9,469 nt of DNA, taken from the NCBI GenBank assembly GCA_964405755.1, contig CAYOPF010000099.1, positions 1-9,469 on the forward strand. Direction: 5' to 3'. This document shows, in pieces, positions 7,342 through 9,469 of this stretch. This stretch comes from GWF2-33-9 sp964405755 (GTDB lineage: Bacteria > Bacteroidota > Ignavibacteria > Kapaibacteriales > UBA2268). A model generated the notes under the pieces. That model did no database searches, was not told where the DNA came from, and saw only the letters and a program-made list of their open reading frames with translations. Within the stretch, counting starts at the first letter, position 1. The number at the start of each line of letters is the position of its first letter. Position numbers and translations under genes: made by a program.

Positions 7342-8077
7342 TTTTGTACCTTATGTTTTACGATTTCAAAAATTATAATTCCTGATGCAACCGAAGCATT
7401 CAAAGATTCGGTTTTTCCAAATAAAGGTATTTTAACAAGTTGATCTGCACTTTTTTTGATAATCGGCCTTATACCTTTTNNNNNNNNNNNNNNNNNNNNN
7501 NNNNNNNTTCATTGTAGCTATCATGTGCAACAGAGTCGGTTGCAACTAACCAAAATCCTTTTTCCTTGATAGTGGATAAGGTTTGATTTACATTTTTTAC
7601 AACTGAATAGGGGAGATATTCCAACGCCCCTGCAGATACTTTAAAAGCAGTTGGAGTGATAGGGGATGATTCAGATTCTGTAATAATCAAGCCTCGAGCG
7701 CCAGCAGCTTCGGCAGTTCTTGCAATAGAGCCTAAATTATGCGGATCTTGAATTTCGTCCAACATCACCAGCAAAGGATTTTCTTCTTGCATTAAAGCTT
7801 CGTCCAATAATTGAAATAATGGAAGGGATTGACCAATTTCTTTCAATGCAATAATTCCTTGATGGTTTTCTTTTTCGAGATTATTATTCCGTAAGAGATT
7901 GTTGAATTTGCTGTTGTCATATTGAGTAACAGAAATCTTTGCTCTTTTAGCAAGAGTATAAATCAAATCAATTTCGTCGCCTTTCGCTCCAAATGTAATG
8001 TAAATTTTCGAAACAGCCGCCCCCGAACGAAGTGCGGCTATTATTGGTTTTCTTCCGTAAATATATAATTGATTCAA
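7338..8077 (-). CDS. rlmB: RlmB-type 23S rRNA 2'-O-methyltransferase (TrmH/SpoU family), interrupted by an assembly gap
   Basis: SPOUT enzymes of this type methylate a ribose of 23S rRNA (G2251 in E. coli RlmB) using SAM. The TTG at 8077 gives MNQLYIYGRKPI, the usual RlmB N-terminus. It is followed by an RNA-binding substrate domain ending in NHQGI (71-75) and by SPOUT motif 1, LDEIQDPHNLGSIARTAEAA, with N114 and R120. Codon 190 adjoins a run of 28 Ns. Beyond it the C-terminus resumes as KGIRPIIKKSADQLVKIP, then SLNASVASG (motif 3), ending at a TGA (7338-7340) that overlaps the FAH start. The gap hides the middle SAM-binding GxEG-type motif. The N count does not preserve the frame, so the frame across the gap breaks at 7469, but this is an artefact. 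With about 15 hidden residues the protein would be about 251 long, normal for RlmB. The TTG start lies one base past the stop of the upstream gene. Confidence 0.9.
7480..7507. other. Assembly gap of 28 Ns inside rlmB
   Basis: The frames on both sides are certain from family motifs: the left flank starts at AAA GGT (K G) after one leftover A, and the right flank ends on a full codon. The true gap must therefore be 2 modulo 3, while 28 is 1 modulo 3. RlmB relatives have about 15 residues here, suggesting a real length of about 44 bases. Confidence 0.9.
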
Positions 8078-8078
8078 T

Positions 8079-9469
8079 TTATTTCCAATTTAAAGCTGAA
8101 TGTATCAAAGTTTCAACTTTTTCTCTGGAATCACCTTCGGCATAAAATCTTATCAAGGGTTCTGTTCCCGAGGCACGTATTAATAACCATCCATTTTCGA
8201 CGATAAATTTATATCCATCACGCTTATTGATATCTAATACCTTGAATTCTCCAACACTTTCGGGATTAAGCGAAGCGGCATTCAATATAGCAGTTTTTTG
8301 TTCTTCAGTAACCTTTTGGTCAATTCTCAAGAAATAATGTTCTCCAAACTCATCGTTGAGTTCTTTAACTAATTCTGATAGTTTTTTGCCACGATTCAGC
8401 ATCATTTCGATCAACAATAAACCATTGAAAATCCCATCTCTTTCGGGAATATGCAGACAAGTTCCCAAACCACCCGATTCTTCGCCACCAATAAGTACGC
8501 CGCCTTGCGACATTAAGTCGGCAGCATATTTAAATCCTACCGGAGTTTCGATAAGTTCAATCCCATATTTTTGAGCAAATTTATCCACCATTGAAGTGAG
8601 CGATACTGTTTTAACAATTTTGCCACGAAGACCCTTGAATTCATATAAATATTTTAAAATTAACATATAAATTTTGTGGGCATCCACAAAGTTTCCTTGC
8701 TCATCAACTGACCCCAATCTATCTGCATCTCCATCGGAAGCCAAACCTATATCGTATCCTTGTGAAGTCAGAGTCATTAAAGTTCCAAGCATACTTTCGA
8801 TTGGTTCGGGATGGTCGATTTCGCCAAAACTGGGATTATAGTCCGAATGTATTTCTTTAACATAGGGGAATAAATAGCCTAGTGTTTGGATCCCAGCACC
8901 GTGCATGGGGTCGAATATTATTTTCAATTTCGAATTATTTATACCTTCAATATCAATTTTTGTACGAATATATTGCAAATATTCATTTTTGAAATTTCGG
9001 TATTCAATTAATCCACTTTCGATATATTCTTGCAATGTTCTTAAGTTGAATGTATATGAATTATTCATCAAAGAGGGGATTTCTGCTTCAACTTGAGCAA
9101 TTGTCTCGGGTGCAGAAGGTCCGCCATAAGTTGCTTTAAGTTTATATCCACTATATTCTGCAGGATTATGCGAAGCAGTGATAATAATACCTATATCAGC
9201 ATTAAATTTGTTTGTACAGAAACTTACCTGTGGTGTTGAAGAAATCCCTTGCGAGAGGTAAGTTTTTATGCCATTTTCGGCGAACACACAAGCTACTTCC
9301 TCAGCAAACTGTTTGCTCAAGAAGCGAGTATCGTAACCTACTACAGCAGTTAAATTATCTGTTCCTTGTTTTTTGAAATAATTTACTGTGGCCATTGCGG
9401 CAATTCTAACGTTTTCGAAAGTAAAATCGCGTGCAATTAATCCACGCCATCCATCTGTCCCAAATTTTA
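8079..9469 (-). CDS. Phosphoglucomutase/phosphomannomutase (alpha-D-phosphohexomutase family), 5' end beyond the window
   Basis: The enzyme interconverts hexose 1- and 6-phosphates, supplying sugar nucleotides for envelope polysaccharides and glycogen. The frame stays open to the right edge: KFGTDGWRGLIARDFTFENV, the family N-terminus, is encoded from 9467 downwards, so the ATG at 9395 is internal and only a few residues are missing. Visible features are TASHNP with the phosphoserine codon at 9171-9173, the metal loop DGDADR (8718-8735), the sugar-binding loop GGEESGG, and the phosphate-binding RASGTEPLIRFYAE near the C-terminus. About 462 residues are visible, close to the family length. GGEESGG replaces the more common GExSGH, as in several Bacteroidota-type enzymes, so glucose versus mannose (or other sugar) specificity is undecided. 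The stop is one base from the rlmB start, so the two are probably co-translated. Confidence 0.95.
   Translation of the reverse strand, partial: KFGTDGWRGLIARDFTFENVRIAAMATVNYFKKQGTDNLTAVVGYDTRFLSKQFAEEVACVFAENGIKTYLSQGISSTPQVSFCTNKFNADIGIIITASHNPAEYSGYKLKATYGGPSAPETIAQVEAEIPSLMNNSYTFNLRTLQEYIESGLIEYRNFKNEYLQYIRTKIDIEGINNSKLKIIFDPMHGAGIQTLGYLFPYVKEIHSDYNPSFGEIDHPEPIESMLGTLMTLTSQGYDIGLASDGDADRLGSVDEQGNFVDAHKIYMLILKYLYEFKGLRGKIVKTVSLTSMVDKFAQKYGIELIETPVGFKYAADLMSQGGVLIGGEESGGLGTCLHIPERDGIFNGLLLIEMMLNRGKKLSELVKELNDEFGEHYFLRIDQKVTEEQKTAILNAASLNPESVGEFKVLDINKRDGYKFIVENGWLLIRASGTEPLIRFYAEGDSREKVETLIHSALNWK

Noticed and set aside
7469..8077. A truncated RlmB ending at the N run
   Set aside because: The stop arises only because the N count breaks the frame; the true C-terminus follows the gap in a consistent frame.
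8356..9096. Plus-strand frames of 63-72 residues opposite the phosphohexomutase
   Set aside because: They are shadows of a gene whose catalytic motifs are all on the minus strand.

Overview
The window is a low-GC stretch of bacterial chromosome that carries housekeeping genes. Several traits point towards the Bacteroidota/Ignavibacteria (FCB) side of the tree: the A+T-rich codon use, an acyl-CoA carboxylase split into a ~495-residue biotin carboxylase and a separate small carrier protein, and the phosphohexomutase type with a GGEESGG loop. This placement is inferred from family resemblance, not from a marker gene. A run of 28 Ns and at least one isolated single-base frameshift suggest a draft or metagenomic scaffold.

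Layout, left to right. Positions 71-657 (minus) hold an RluE-type 23S rRNA pseudouridine synthase. It is interrupted by a one-base frameshift, and its conserved C-terminus continues in the other frame. It faces away from a large AddA/RecB-type helicase-nuclease at 816-4592 (plus). The 158-bp divergent gap between them holds a strong Rho-independent terminator (743-784) with no protein gene upstream of it. This is the least explained element in the window and may be the end of a small RNA or a leader attenuator. Behind the helicase, in the same direction, come a biotin carboxylase with a TTG start and clear Shine-Dalgarno (4626-6113) and its biotin carrier protein (6127-6618). These are two of the three parts of an acyl-CoA or acetyl-CoA carboxylase. 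A second terminator follows at 6648-6668.

The right third is transcribed leftwards as a tight three-gene string: a phosphoglucomutase/phosphomannomutase that runs off the right edge (8079->9469), an RlmB-type 23S rRNA 2'-O-methyltransferase (7338-8077), and a fumarylacetoacetate-hydrolase-family enzyme (6676-7341). The phosphohexomutase stop is one base from the rlmB TTG start, and the rlmB stop overlaps the FAH start by 4 bp. The N run falls inside rlmB and hides its GxEG-type SAM-binding motif; once this is allowed for, the gene is complete.

I find no mobile element, CRISPR array, tRNA or rRNA. The genes are ordinary core-metabolism, RNA-modification and DNA-repair families. I do not see a new multi-gene system. 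The observations worth following are the orphan terminator, the two sequence-integrity problems (rluE and rlmB) and the split carboxylase.
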